Part shown: positions 12,979-25,600 of the stretch, piece by piece
How positions within the stretch are numbered: position 1 is the first letter of the stretch
Layout of the letters: every line of letters starts with the position of its first letter
NCBI RefSeq assembly: GCF_004210375.1
Contig: NC_134835.1
Coordinates: 68,292,447 to 68,356,446, forward strand
DNA length: 64,000 nt
Source of the DNA: Tachypleus tridentatus
Lineage: Eukaryota > Arthropoda > Merostomata > Xiphosura > Limulidae
Direction: 5' to 3'
Made by a program: the position numbers and the translations under genes
The notes under the pieces: generated by a model
The model's database searches: none
The model's input: the letters and a program-made list of their open reading frames with translations, nothing else
Told to the model about the DNA's origin: nothing

Positions 12979-13219
12979 TTTGTTTTGAATATCGCACGAG
13001 GCTACATGAGGATTATCTGCACTAGACATCCCTAATTCAGCAGTGTACGAAGGAAAGGAAGGCACCCATCACCCACTCTTGAGCGACTTGTTTATCAGCG
13101 AATAGTTGGAGTGATCATCACTTTATAATTATCCCACGAGCATGTTTGGTGGGACGGGGATTCGAACCCACAACATTTAGATTGCGAGTCGATCGCCCTA
13201 ACCACCCAGTCATCCACCG
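12979..13219 (-). mobile_element. SINE-A, diverged
   Basis: Reverse orientation from TTTGTTTTGAATATCGCACG to the head with GGATTCGAACCC and AACCACCCAGTCATCC. Open frames on both strands here are repeat translations. Confidence 0.88.
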
Positions 13220-13302
13220 ATTCCTTTGTTTCATGGTCATCTATTGCAGCGGTTCATGTGGAAAATAACTGGAATCACTGTCATTGTGAATAAAAATATG
13301 TA

Positions 13303-13378
13303 CATGTTACTACACAGGTTAAGCATGCTACTACAAAAGTTGAACATGTTACTACAGAGGTTGAACATGTTACAACAA
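13303..13378. repeat. 21-base tandem repeat, about 3.5 copies
   Basis: Copies start at 13303, 13324, 13345 and 13366, each of the form CATGTTACTACAnAGGTTGAA with one to three changes. Just beyond the SINE-A at 12979-13219. Confidence 0.85.
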
Positions 13379-13814
13379 TAATAACATTTTGGAGATTTAT
13401 CATGTCATTAATGTCCATATCGCCACACCCAGTCATGCTCTATCCAACGACAGTGCAATAATTCTGCAGTATAATACTTATGTAATAAAAGGACTCGTAA
13501 AGCTGTCGTATCAAAAACGCGTTACCACTCCTCCCTTCATGCTTTCAATAATCCTTCTAGAGTACGAGGCCAATGGTTTTTTGCGCTGCGCCCAAAAACT
13601 TGACTAATATGTCTTCATATGGAACAGTATGAATATTTTTTTAATTCTCTAGCTGCTTGAGATATGCGATGGTTGAAATGATATTTAGAGGAAACATCTT
13701 GGCTTGTGTTGATGGCGATCATTCTTGGTCCCTTTTACATACTGTTGTTTGGGTACGCCCCGCTGACCTCTGTCTCAGATAAGGTCATCATGCGAAGAAA
13801 TGGTTTTTGAGCAT

Positions 13815-13901
13815 GATGTTTGTCTTAAGCACAGATCTAGCACTGGGTTATATGTGTTATGCCCACCACAGGTATCGAGACCTGGTGTTTAGTGTTGTAA
13901 G
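13815..13901 (-). mobile_element. SINE-B copy next to SINE-A
   Basis: TCTTAAGCACAGATCTAGC, GCCCACCACAGGTATCGAGACC and AGTGTTGTAAGT identify it. Confidence 0.7.
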
Positions 13902-14101
13902 TACACAAAGTTACCTCTGAGTCAATTTAGCAGTGTAAGATTAGAGGGAAGGCAGCTAGTCATCACCACCCACCGCCAACTCATGGGCTACACTTTTACC
14001 AATGAATAGTGGAATTGACCGTCACATTATAACGCCCCCCGGCTGAAAGGATGAGCATGTTTGTGTGACGTAGATTCGAACCAGCGACCCTCAGATTACT
14101 G
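13902..14101 (-). mobile_element. SINE-A body, abutting a SINE-B fragment
   Basis: TTTAGCAGTGTAAGATTAGAGG through AGGATGAGCATGTTTG and the decayed B-box are clear. The low end runs directly into a SINE-B copy (13815-13901), giving a composite. Confidence 0.85.
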
Positions 14102-14109
14102 TTCAATAT

Positions 14110-16800
14110 GAATATTGACTTTTCTTAACAACATACTTTTAGGCTTAAGCGAAACATCAAGCAAATCAAATTTCAGTTTAAAGATTATAAGATATGTAGG
14201 AAAATGTTAGTAAAATGTTTATATTTAATCTTTCCTTTTGGTCACGTTCTTTTTCACGTTTTTGCAAAATAAAATATACTAGAAATTTACTTCAACGCTT
14301 TTATTAATTTAAAACTAGAAACTGCATTAACAGACACCAAAGAAAAAGAAATCCATACAAAAGAATTTTCTAGCCTACCGCTGAACCACTAGTAGATGGC
14401 ACAATAACTTGAATTTCCAAATAATACACGTTGATGTTTGCACAGCGTTGACTACCCTTCAGTTGGTGCCTCACTACCCTATTCCTTGAGAACCATATTT
14501 CTGATGGGTGCCTTGCAATAGCCACTAGTGTAATGCTGCTTTCATGCTCCTCATTCGTATATTAAATGTAAAATGTTTAAAGTGTACTAAACACATTTAT
14601 TTTTTCTGTGAAATCTTGACCTACTCAATAGCGTCTTTATCACTTGTTAAACATCTGTTCATTAAGCTACTGCAAGAGTACACCAGTCTATATACAGACG
14701 ATAATGGAGTAGGTACTGTACTCATGCCTTTCTCACTAGGTGTAAATAGTTTAACGTGTTGCAGAAAAAAAGTCAGTCTGGATTTCAAGAGTCTTTTTGT
14801 CACTTTTTTTTCGATTTATAAGTATTAGAAATTGAAATAAAGTACAACTGAATAATATTTCTGTGACAAGTACACGTTTGAGAGGAGTGCATTACAATAT
14901 TTACGAAAAGTAAACTACACTTTAAAATTCATTATTTTTAATTATAAGTTATAAAGAAAAATATGTTAACTACTAAACCTTGAATCGCTAAACTCAATAT
15001 AATATTTTCATTTGTTCTTATACTGAAAGTTACAGTTGACTTCAAAGTTTATAAGGGGTCAAGTAATGCCCCTAATGACAAAAAGTATATGTCCCCCAAG
15101 AGAGGAAAATTTGTAATTGGTTTTAACATCACCACCATAACTGTCTCTAATTAATCCTTCTAAATGTTTTGAAGACTAATGTCTCGCTTGGATCTGTAAA
15201 ATGTCTATAAAAAGGTTACAAACAAACTTGAAGGATCAACTCACTAAATAAACTATTATCTTATAAATATATGATAACCATTAACTTGCAGCAGAAGGTG
15301 CTACTTTTAATGGCATATTAATTCAAACTTTATTTCTTTGTCATTAAAACAAGAAGGTTGCAACGTACTATGTCAACTGCAGAAACTAGACCATGTATTT
15401 CAGCATCATAGTCCTCAAGTTTACTGTTAGGCCAATGAGCTGATTGAGCAAAAATTATGTTCTTTTTTTGTTCTTTTTTCTAAGTCAACTTGCAACCAAT
15501 AAGAATTAGAAGCCAAAATATAGAATAAAACTAATTATTAATTATTGAAGATGGATAATAAAAAAATAGTAATTAATTAACTATCCGGTTTAATTTACCA
15601 TACAGGCTATTAACCATGTCAATTAGAAGGCTGTAAGGTTTCCATATTCCTTTTGGATGTCATCTTTATTGTCGGACCTTGACTAACACATGTATGAATA
15701 TAATCTAAGTCCTTACGAGGAACCACTTTCGCTTTTCTTTATCTGTAGATTCTCTTCTTGTGTTTAATTATTTCTTCATTCTCCAGAAACACATTAAACA
15801 ATAATTATTGTTGATTACTTCTTATCCCCTATCTAATATTCTACGTACAGCGAAAAATATATTGTTCTAAATTAATCTGCGTTATTCTTAATGTTTCTTT
15901 GAATTGACAGTCCATGCAATTATTTGAGTTATAATTCGTACTTACCGAACAATATAATACGACGTTATATTCGTTAAAATACAAAGATGGCAAGCAACAC
16001 ATAATATTTTACCCAAACATCTCAACTTGAAGAAGCTTTCTGAGTTTTTGTGGCCATCACGATTGCCTTATGACACACCCTTTCAAAAAAAAATGTTTTT
16101 GTTGTGAATAAACGTCTTTTAACAAACGTTCTAAGACATAAACCGACAGATAGATCCATGGATACCATGAAAGTCTGTTAACTACTTCTACATTCTTTCT
16201 TCAGCAGAGTGTTTTAGTTTTAGAACCAAAAGTTCCAATTCTTAAGACTCATTACAAAGTAGTGTTATACACTTCTCATGTGTCTAAGTCAAACAGCCAA
16301 GCTATGAACACTGATTACTAGAATTCTAGGTTAACCTTAAAGGTGAAGTCAAAAGTACCAGTTCGCTTGTATTATGACAGCTTTTTTATAATGTCACGGC
16401 GATACATCCTTGGTACTCTTATTTTGTGTGTGTGAAAAACTTCCAGGTTTGAAGCGTAGCAGCATCGTCGTGTGCAAAAGTAGCTCCAAACAACAAGGTT
16501 ATTTGAGAATGTTTAGGCCATTACACGCCTGCCAACGAGCGATGAACTAGATGAATTTTCTAGTCGAATTTTAGGTAAATTTGTACAGGATTTTGCTAAG
16601 AATAAAAAACATGGAAAGGAACATCCTGTAAAATCCTATATAACCCATGAAACGAGGATGTTATTCTTGTAATTAAGTAGGTGGAAATCCACTACACTCA
16701 TTTTTGCAGTTCTGATGTGTCAGTTGAATTTTTCCATATTCAATTATCAAACCTCAATATTAAACATTTAGATATCCAAATTGGAATTTTACTTTATCAT
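14110..16800. other. No feature recognised
   Basis: AT-rich. The overlapping frames at 14544-14828 (both strands) show no family resemblance. A few short AT palindromes near 15530-15590 are expected at this composition. Confidence 0.6.
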
Positions 16801-16806
16801 ACCAGA

Positions 16807-18602
16807 TTAGCAGTTTAGCTGTATGTGAAATTCTCTTTCTATGTCGCAAAAAGATGATAATGTCATCCGAATTGGAAGCAGCTTACACTGAACTTTACTT
16901 CCAAATTTCATAACTCCTAAAGATAAAGTTTCTAAAAACATAGCCTTAGAAAGGACTTGAATATTGTCGAGTACACATTTCCCTGGCAGAATGTTTAAGG
17001 AGTGGGACATTAAACCTCGATCTTTCGATGTGGATACATGTATAAAGTGAATGAACATCTCAAAAAATGCTCTGTCTATACAGTTTATCTCCTTTGGGAT
17101 CCAAACATTCATTCACTTGTTTACCATGCGTACCAATCCCTGAAGAGAAACTACGTGATCCTGAGAGGCACTGCAACTCACAAAAATAGCTTTGAATTTC
17201 TGTATACGGATGGAAGTGGGGGGTGGCCCCCTTAGGGTTAATTGACTGGTATTATGTGGCTAATCAACTGACTGTCCACACTAGACGTCCTCAATGGTTT
17301 TTGTAGACATTATGTTCGATATTGGTGTTTATATATAGTTTCCATGATATCCTATTGTAGCCACACTCTTTTAGTTTGATAGTATAGTGCATATCCCTGT
17401 AGAACTCCATAGTGAGGATGTGCTAAGTATTCTTTCATGAATAATCAAAATAAAATACTGGAAAATAGCCATAAATGCAAGACTCTGTTCCGCAGACACT
17501 ATTTTAAACTGTCCCTGTACCTTACTTTTTTATAATACTTCGTTTGTTGGCTGACAGATATTTAGGATAGACGTTTCCTTTGTTCATTCATAAGTGATTA
17601 TATATGCTTATTACCAATTTTAAGTTAGAAGCTGCTATCTGAGAACGTACTGATTGAAACATTTCAACAAGAAGATAATGAACTATTCTTAACATTGAAA
17701 TCCATACTATTTTAAATTCCTTAAGAGGAGAGATCATTGAGAGAGACTTGATATCCTCGGATTGGAGATTCGAAATGGTTTGTTCACTCAAGTTGTTTCA
17801 GCTATCCAGCATATCACCACTTAGGAAAATGAAATAAAGTAGTATACAAACATTCTATTTTGACACTTACATTGTTACATCTATCTGCTACTATCGAGAC
17901 GGGTTTTCTGAACTGTAAGGAACAGCGATGTATTCCTACCCCTTTCGAATGCTTCGAGTGACATCAATTTGGATACTCTAAAGCATCTCGTCATGATACT
18001 TTGACGTATACGTGTTGCGGTAGCAATAGTCTCAATAGCTATAGGTGTAAGTTGGACCCATATTGTGTTAACAGCAACAGTTTCCATTCCTCCTACTTTC
18101 ATTCATGCTCTAAACAGGCTGAGGAGAAAGAAGCATAGCAGTTAAGTATTGTTAACAAAAGTTCTTATTCCAAGTATTGGAAGTTGTTCTCCCATCTTCC
18201 ATCTTAAACATTAGCAGTTGCATTCCATTCCACTGTTACGACTGTAGAATAAACAAATCCTTCTTTAAATCCAACCGAATCCCTTCCTTCTCACATAAAC
18301 GGTCTTCTATCTTCCATGAGTAAACTGGTAGTCAAGTCCATTTCTATTCCAATGCTTACCCCTACAGTAGAATCTATGGACCATAATGGCTCGAAACTTG
18401 TTTCAATGTAGTGTATTCAACCCCTGTACACTTCTCTGTAAGAAATTATTGTACCTGAGGCTGACACACTTACTGTTTGATATGTCATACATGACATCAA
18501 ACGTATTCTTCTATGCCAATACTTCATACTTAAATTAAACATCCAGTTCCATGATACATTACGTAAATACAAAGGAACATTTTGTTTAACTTTAATGTTC
18601 AA
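16807..18602 (-). pseudogene. Unidentified degenerate coding-like tract
   Basis: Several minus-strand frames read as protein with only isolated stops. In 16807 to about 17255, 46 codons and then 101 codons share one frame and are separated by a single TGA. Near 18250-18420 a frame runs about 90 codons with a TGA and a TAA. The segment at 18417-18602 ends in VSASGTIISYREVYRG. The composition is less AT-biased than the surroundings. I recognise no domain. A decayed gene, or a relic of a large DNA transposon or an integrated virus, are all possible. Chance frames cannot be excluded. Confidence 0.3.
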
Positions 18603-19432
18603 CGATTAATGAAAATAAGTGTAAAAATATTAATTGATCTTGTAATGTACACATTTACCACTATTTGGATGTACAACTGTGTGTATTGTAACTTTAATTC
18701 TTAAGTTTGAAGTATCATATCTACTTTCAAAGTAATAAATTAATACAGATGACAAATATTAATGTCTTTAAATTCTCATACTGGCAGTCAAAATAAGAAC
18801 TAATTTTCAAACCAAACAATATATTCAAATAAAAATATTTTTTATTAGTGATTAACATTATTCCTGAAAAAATTAAATCCATGAACAAACGTTTATACGT
18901 CTGAACTCAAATTAAGTATCTGCTTCAAGTGTAGAAACTGTTAGCGTCTTTCTTTTAAGTAAAAACAGTAACTTCCTATAATAAGTAGTAAACATTATTT
19001 TTTAACCAGCATGTTTTAAGTAACTCGTGGTATTAGTATTGTATAAACATAGTATTTATATTTGACTTACAAGTTATATGACAAAAATCTGTAACTCATG
19101 AACTTTAAAAAAATACAACTGATAATTCCTTTTAAACAAACTTCAAGTTCCTATACATGAGACTGTTTTAGATAACGTATATAATTAACAGAGAGGTTAC
19201 ACTCTTTTTTTATGAGCATTTTTATATTATCGATAGTAAAGTTACCTCAAACACGTCTTTTCAGCAGTCATTTCTAATACAAAGATAAAGAAAAATAATT
19301 GATAGATTGTTTTCACGTAATTCAAATCGTAATGACGTTTCTTTTCAAATGTTGTTAAAAAACAGTAAACGCTGTTTTTAACCCAGTAAAAATGTGAATT
19401 TTTCAAAAGATTTGTATTGAAGTCAACGAATG

Positions 19433-19438
19433 TTTAAT
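19433..19438 (-). terminator. Possible poly(A) signal ATTAAA for the dioxygenase gene
   Basis: The minus strand reads ATTAAA about 130 bases past the stop codon. It is the nearest common hexamer variant I see; no AATAAA lies closer. In sequence this AT-rich the motif is weak evidence. Confidence 0.25.
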
Positions 19439-19570
19439 TTTTTTTTTCCTGTTTATAGAAACTTCTAAATTTAACACCTTGCTGAAAAATAATAAAATAT
19501 CAAAATAATTCCCTTTTAAATGATAAGTAACAACGACAAATCCAACCCTTTCTTTCCTGTGGTGCACTTA

Positions 19571-19667
19571 TCAAGGTGACACATTTGTTTCTTGTTGTTC
19601 CATGTACATTGTCTTATCATAACATGTAATGACTTCTTCAAAATCGGAATAGCCTCCCTTCAAATAC
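19571..19667 (-). CDS. Dioxygenase exon 9 (C-terminus and stop)
   Basis: The acceptor is ctatttgcag|GTATTT. The exon completes the split arginine codon, then encodes YLKGGYSDFEEVITCYDKT and a short tail to a TGA at 19573-19571. YLKGGYSDFEE matches the family's terminal LEGxYxDWD strand, so the end of the protein is secure. Confidence 0.88.
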
Positions 19668-22600
19668 CTGCAAATAGCAAAGAAGTGTAAAAGCCCTGCA
19701 GATACATTCACGTAACAACAAGTGAAGAACGTATACATCAGTTTAGTAACCTTTCAAGTACTTTCGAATAACAAACTTTACAGTAATTATATTTCATGTA
19801 CCATTAAGTAATAAATAACAAATTATGTAATTAAGAAGTGACAATGTAGGAAAGATTTTTATTGTTTTAAACGTTTTATGAAGTCAAAAAATTACTATCT
19901 AAATTAATTTATGCAATGTAAATTCTAACGTTTTGGGGCGAAATCTCCATGATAATAAACTCGAAAAGTTCAGGGAGAAAATTTATAAACTGACCACAGA
20001 AAATTGTAGTACAGTCGGACAGCCAACACTGGTTGTTATGTTTTTTTATATCTCATTTTAATAGTTTAATAGGAAACAGACCCGTGTTTGTTATAATTTA
20101 TAAACTGTTACTATATATTTTTTGTATATCTGTTGGAACAATGGCTGGGTACTGACTTGTGGTTAGTGTGCCGGAATTGTGTTTCTGATGATTCAATGGT
20201 TCATGTCCCATTACAATAAAATTAAGCTCCACACTTTGGGACAGTGAATGCATCATAGAAACAATAGTCAAATCCCCTTATTCTATTAAAGTAGCCCAAG
20301 TACTGATGGTGAATACCGTCCCCCGATTCTTTTAGAGTAGCACAAGAACTGGTGGTGGATGCTGTTGACCAGTGCATAATTAAGGATGATTAGAACAGAC
20401 AGCCTTGTGAAGCTTTGCCTGGTTATCTAAAATCAAATTTTTAGAATAGATTGCTATTCCTTTTGCACTGCTTACCCAAGAACAGCAAAAAATTTCACTG
20501 ATTGTTCTTTCTGCTGATTAGGCAAACTTCAAAAACGTTGTAAAGAGCTTAAGTAGAATTTAGAAAGGTTTGGGATTTTGAAAAGTTTATGGATATGGTA
20601 TATGTTATGACAGAATTCTTACACATTTCGAGCAATGAATACAGTGCATCATTACCTAAGTAATTATAACATAAATAGGCCCTTATATTCTCCTTACCTA
20701 TTATCAGAGAGTAAAATTCAAATAAACTAAATTAGACTCACACGAAGATTTTTTAACCTCTACCTCACCCCAGTGGCTAACGGTAAGTTTTTGGCTTACG
20801 ACACTAAAAGTACAGTTTCAATACCTGTTGTGGGAAAAACACAGATATTTCATTGTGTACCTTTTTGCATAACAACAACTAAGTCATTAGTTCAATATTT
20901 TTTACATTAGAATGATATAGTTATATCCAAACATTCTTTGAGCTCTTGTAAGAAATAATAAATAAAACTCGCACATCTCTCAATCGTCCAGTTGAAGTTT
21001 TCTTTTCTTTTAAAGCCGAGCTAATTATGCTTTACATTAGTGATTGTAGGTTAAGGAGCTCGAGCCTTTGTGTGCAATATATCAGAATAGAATTCTTTAC
21101 ACACGGTGGATGTATCACCTTGAAATCCTGAAATTCTATTCATAGGTTTAATGGACCTATGATTGATTATTTGTAGCTGAATCGCTGATATCTGACATTA
21201 ACACATCTCATTTTTCCATTTACTCTGAATTTCATCAATAGTGGATTAGGAATCAAGTAGGTGATTTGAAACGTCTTTATACAATAATAACAGCAGATAT
21301 TTTCTTTACCATTCTAAATCTTATTTAGCAATGCAAATGGAATGCAACATCCGTAAGACAATCTCATTACAGAGATGTATTTGCAATATGTTATAATGTG
21401 ATACAAGGATGAATGCTTAGGCCTTTTTGCTTCTTCTTTTACAGTTGACAGTGTTCTGTGTGTGTGAGTGTGTTTTCTTATAGCAAAGCCACATCGGGCT
21501 ATCTGCTGAGCCCACCGAGGAAATCGAACCCCTGATTTTAGCGTTGTAAAGCGGAGGGCAGTGTTTTGTGTGATGAGCCACGGTATGAATACTATGAGTA
21601 CAATTAGATTGCAAGAGAATTTTGCATGATACACTATTGTCAACACTTTCTACTCTCTTAACAAGCTTTCAAATTGAATGAACTGTTTGAGCAACCCAAA
21701 GGCTTATTAATCCATGGAAGTTATAAGTAAATGGTATAGCATGAATTTCTATAGGTAATTGCATCATGTACAGAATTAACATGTCGATATGGAAGTGTAA
21801 CTGTGTGCTCTGTCTTGATAGAGACATACCTTACCTGCACACATTCTATACAAAAATAGTATTTTCTTGCGTTTGCAGGTATGCAGAATTGCCTTAGCAT
21901 ATTCCTTGAGTTTCATTGTAGCAAATTTATTTTTATAACTATCACCACAAAGCCCTTGAAAAATATTTTGGCACGTTTTCTACTCATATTTTCAATGTTT
22001 TATAGTCTGTAGGACAACACTACTTAGCTTGAATTTTTACAGCCTTGTTATGCTAGAGGGTATTCACACAGCTTTTGACAGCAGTTAATTTTCCAGTTTG
22101 AAATATGCTTTAGAAAAAGCTTGTGTATGTGATCTGAATCTCACTTTTGTAGATCTATATCCACATAGATAGTCTTGTTTACTGTACCAGAAGATGCTAC
22201 CATTTCATATGCAATAGAAAGTTATAATACTGGGCTACTTTCAATAACAAACTGTTTAACTTTCTTCATTATGGTGCACCTAAAACCCTATCGATGAGTA
22301 ACCTATTTTTCCTTGCTGGAATCACACCTTTCCTTCCTTTACTAATAAAATTCTATGCTAATGTTATTCCTTTCCTTCATTTTCAAAGAGTACCTTTCTT
22401 TCCTTGTGTATTTTATAATTGCAGAATAGGAGAATTTTGTGTCATAAAATTCTTTTAGGTAACAGTTTCACATGGTTCATTGAAAGTAGTTTATTGTGGT
22501 CAATATTTGGAGAAACATTTTGTAGACATCATGTTTTTCAGTGTCAAACTCAATGAAGTGACCTTCTTCAGTTCCTTTAAACTGTACAACAATATAATTC

Positions 22601-25600
22601 TTGCCACAACAAATGTTTAGCATAGAACGTTAATAACCGTCAACACTAGTTGAAAACGAATAGTCCTAATGCTTCATGTAACATCGCAAACAAAAAGATG
22701 AGTAGATTATATAAGTAGATGAGTGTGCTTGTGTGCATAAGTATGCAGTTACCCATCACCCTGTCATAGAAACAAATATAAAATATATTTGAAACTTAGT
22801 TAACTAAAATGTGAAGAGCAGTTAACTAAATCTTTCATATTTACAACTAAATACACAAAAGGTATTTTGCGTGTATGTGTTTTGAATATATAAAGTATTA
22901 TACGTTTTATCTTTGCTTACTCAATTTTTAAATGCACGCGAGGTCAGGTGCATATTCAATTAGACATTAGGACAACATGAAATTTCTTCTTATCTGTATG
23001 TTATATCCATCTTACGTAAAATTCCAACCTAGCTTACCTGTCCACACGAGTGGCATCAAAAGCAGTTCTTCCATGTAACACTCTGTAGTTATTTAAGGCA
23101 ACATAGTCTCCTTCCGTTAAGTAAAATCTTATCTGGGATTCTGGTTCTGCCATCTTCTTACAGAACAACCTGTTCGTAACAATATCATGAACAAAATTAC
23201 AAAGAGAGTAACTTACTCTGGCTTTCTTCTTATTACGCTAATATTGTAGGATATCAGCTTGATACTAATGTAGTTTCATTTTCATACCTAAAGAGTATTT
23301 TACATAATCATTATATTATGTCTAGACGTTTGGAATATGAGAATAAAGAAAACAGGCTCAAGTGATTCATATGATTTTTTCTATATTTTTACCATATTAT
23401 CAATTCATAAAAGGCTTAGAACATATCAAAATTCAATCCTAAAAACTCATCTCCACCAACTTAATATTAATGATTTGCAAACTAAATTCTACTGAATATG
23501 CGCTTTCTTGGTTGCACTTGAGATATGTTATTTTTGTATTGATTGTTAGTTGCTATATGATATTTTTATAATGTGTAGTTTAATTTTCATGACATAGTTG
23601 TAGATGGTCAGATTGTGACAACTGTTGAAATAATCAGTAAATTAAGATAAAAACCTAATGCCTGATGCACTTAAATAACCTACCCAATCATCTTCGTTTT
23701 CGGGCTTTCACCAGTTTTTGAATGGTACAGTTTTTCCTGGTGATAAACATGTTACCTTTTAATTAAAACTCTTGAAACTCTGAAAACAGATGAATTTTAA
23801 TAGTAATTAAAATAAATGATACTTCTTGGTAATAACTACAAAAGGTTGCATAACATGTGCCCTTCTATAACAAGAATAAATATATTTATTAACGTATTTT
23901 TACTTTTTCATGTAGATGTATTGCTTTTAACTAATTTCTAATACACAGGATATAGATAGTCGTTAAATCGTTTATATCACTGCCTCATGCCAAGATTGCG
24001 TGCAACAACAGTAATACAGAAGAACTTCCTTGTTAATGTGTCAAACCCAATAAAAAGTTGTTGCACAGTGTGGAACCATAAAGGGCAAAGGAACACGAGT
24101 TATTTCATACAATGAACTAAATTTAATATGTTTCATAACTGCCATTAAGCAGAGTACGTGGTATCTTGTTACAAGCCAGTATAATAAAAGTAAACCACGA
24201 GCCTTCAAGGGTAGCAAAGCTCACTGACAACAACACTACAAAATTATGTCTAAAACCATTACGAGGTGCAACGACAACATTACATATCCTATCATTACAG
24301 TAGTAACAATGATACGTGATCTAGTGCACAGAATGATCTTATATAAAACTCAGTCTGAGGATGTTATATTAATCAGGATGCACGCCCCTCTCTTGATTTC
24401 ATGACATTTTAGCGGAGAGACTGACATTAGGTGCTTGTACGCTGTATTCAGTGATAACACGAAATAAGGTAACATATTAGTGTTTAAAAAGATGGTAAAC
24501 ATGTGTAAGACATAGGAAGCTAAGTTTACCACTTGATTCAAAATTGATAACCTAAAAGGAATGGAGTTCACTACTTTCTGAGCTATAAAGTAGTATTTGG
24601 CATAGCCACTCGATTATTTTACACTTATAGTTAGTTCATTGAATATTTTACAAACTGAAGTGTATTTCAATCATTAATTTGTGAGGTATCAAGTAATTTT
24701 TATTTCAGAACTTTGGTTGACGTTTAGTCAGTCATATTCAAGTAAGTATTCTGAAATTACATGCACGTAATTACTTACATACACGTCGAGCATATAGTAC
24801 AAAGTTGCAAACTTGTACCGACCCTTTTACTGCAAACGTTGTTCTTAAGCCTCAAGCTATGCTATTTTCTATGGACTTCTTGGAATTTAACCTAGTCGAA
24901 AAATAATGTAGAACCTGTACAGATTTATTTAATGCACCAACGCTTTACCTAAGTATAAAGGCGGAATATTCCCATGATTTTATAAAATGTTTTGATTTCT
25001 TATCTAGCTTTTGTTTTTGTCTTCGAGCACAGGAACTAGACAGTGTTCATATAGACTAAAAGCTGGTCAGTTCCATTACACAAAAAGATGTGAATGAAAA
25101 ATATTTCATATTACATGCGTTTGCTTAGTTTTCCTTTGATGTTTCTTCCTATTCTGTTCATAAAAGATGGAAAATAATTCACTTTATAGAGTTTATTTTC
25201 CCATAATTTTAAACCGGAGTAGCAGAAGTCACAGGTGTCGAGTAGTGTGCCTGGTAGCGTGCCAGTTGGCATTTCTACTTGTACGGTAGTTTTCAGAGAT
25301 AGGAGATAGAAATATTCTTGAAGATTTGGCATTACTTCTCATACGTTGGACATCATCATGACTTAACACCATTAAAGGCCACCGCTATTAGCGGTTTGAA
25401 CCCATTTGTTATCTGTGTCTGTCACCAGAAGATAATGAAAAACGGATCTTGATTATTTCATTGCTTAACTACTATATTCTGTTGGTATTCTCAAGTAGTT
25501 CAGTACAGACATTCTGGTTATGTGGTGAGATATGCATATGAGAAAGGTAAATTCCGACTCAGTCTAACCTTACCCTTGTATTCCGAAACAGTCATCACCA

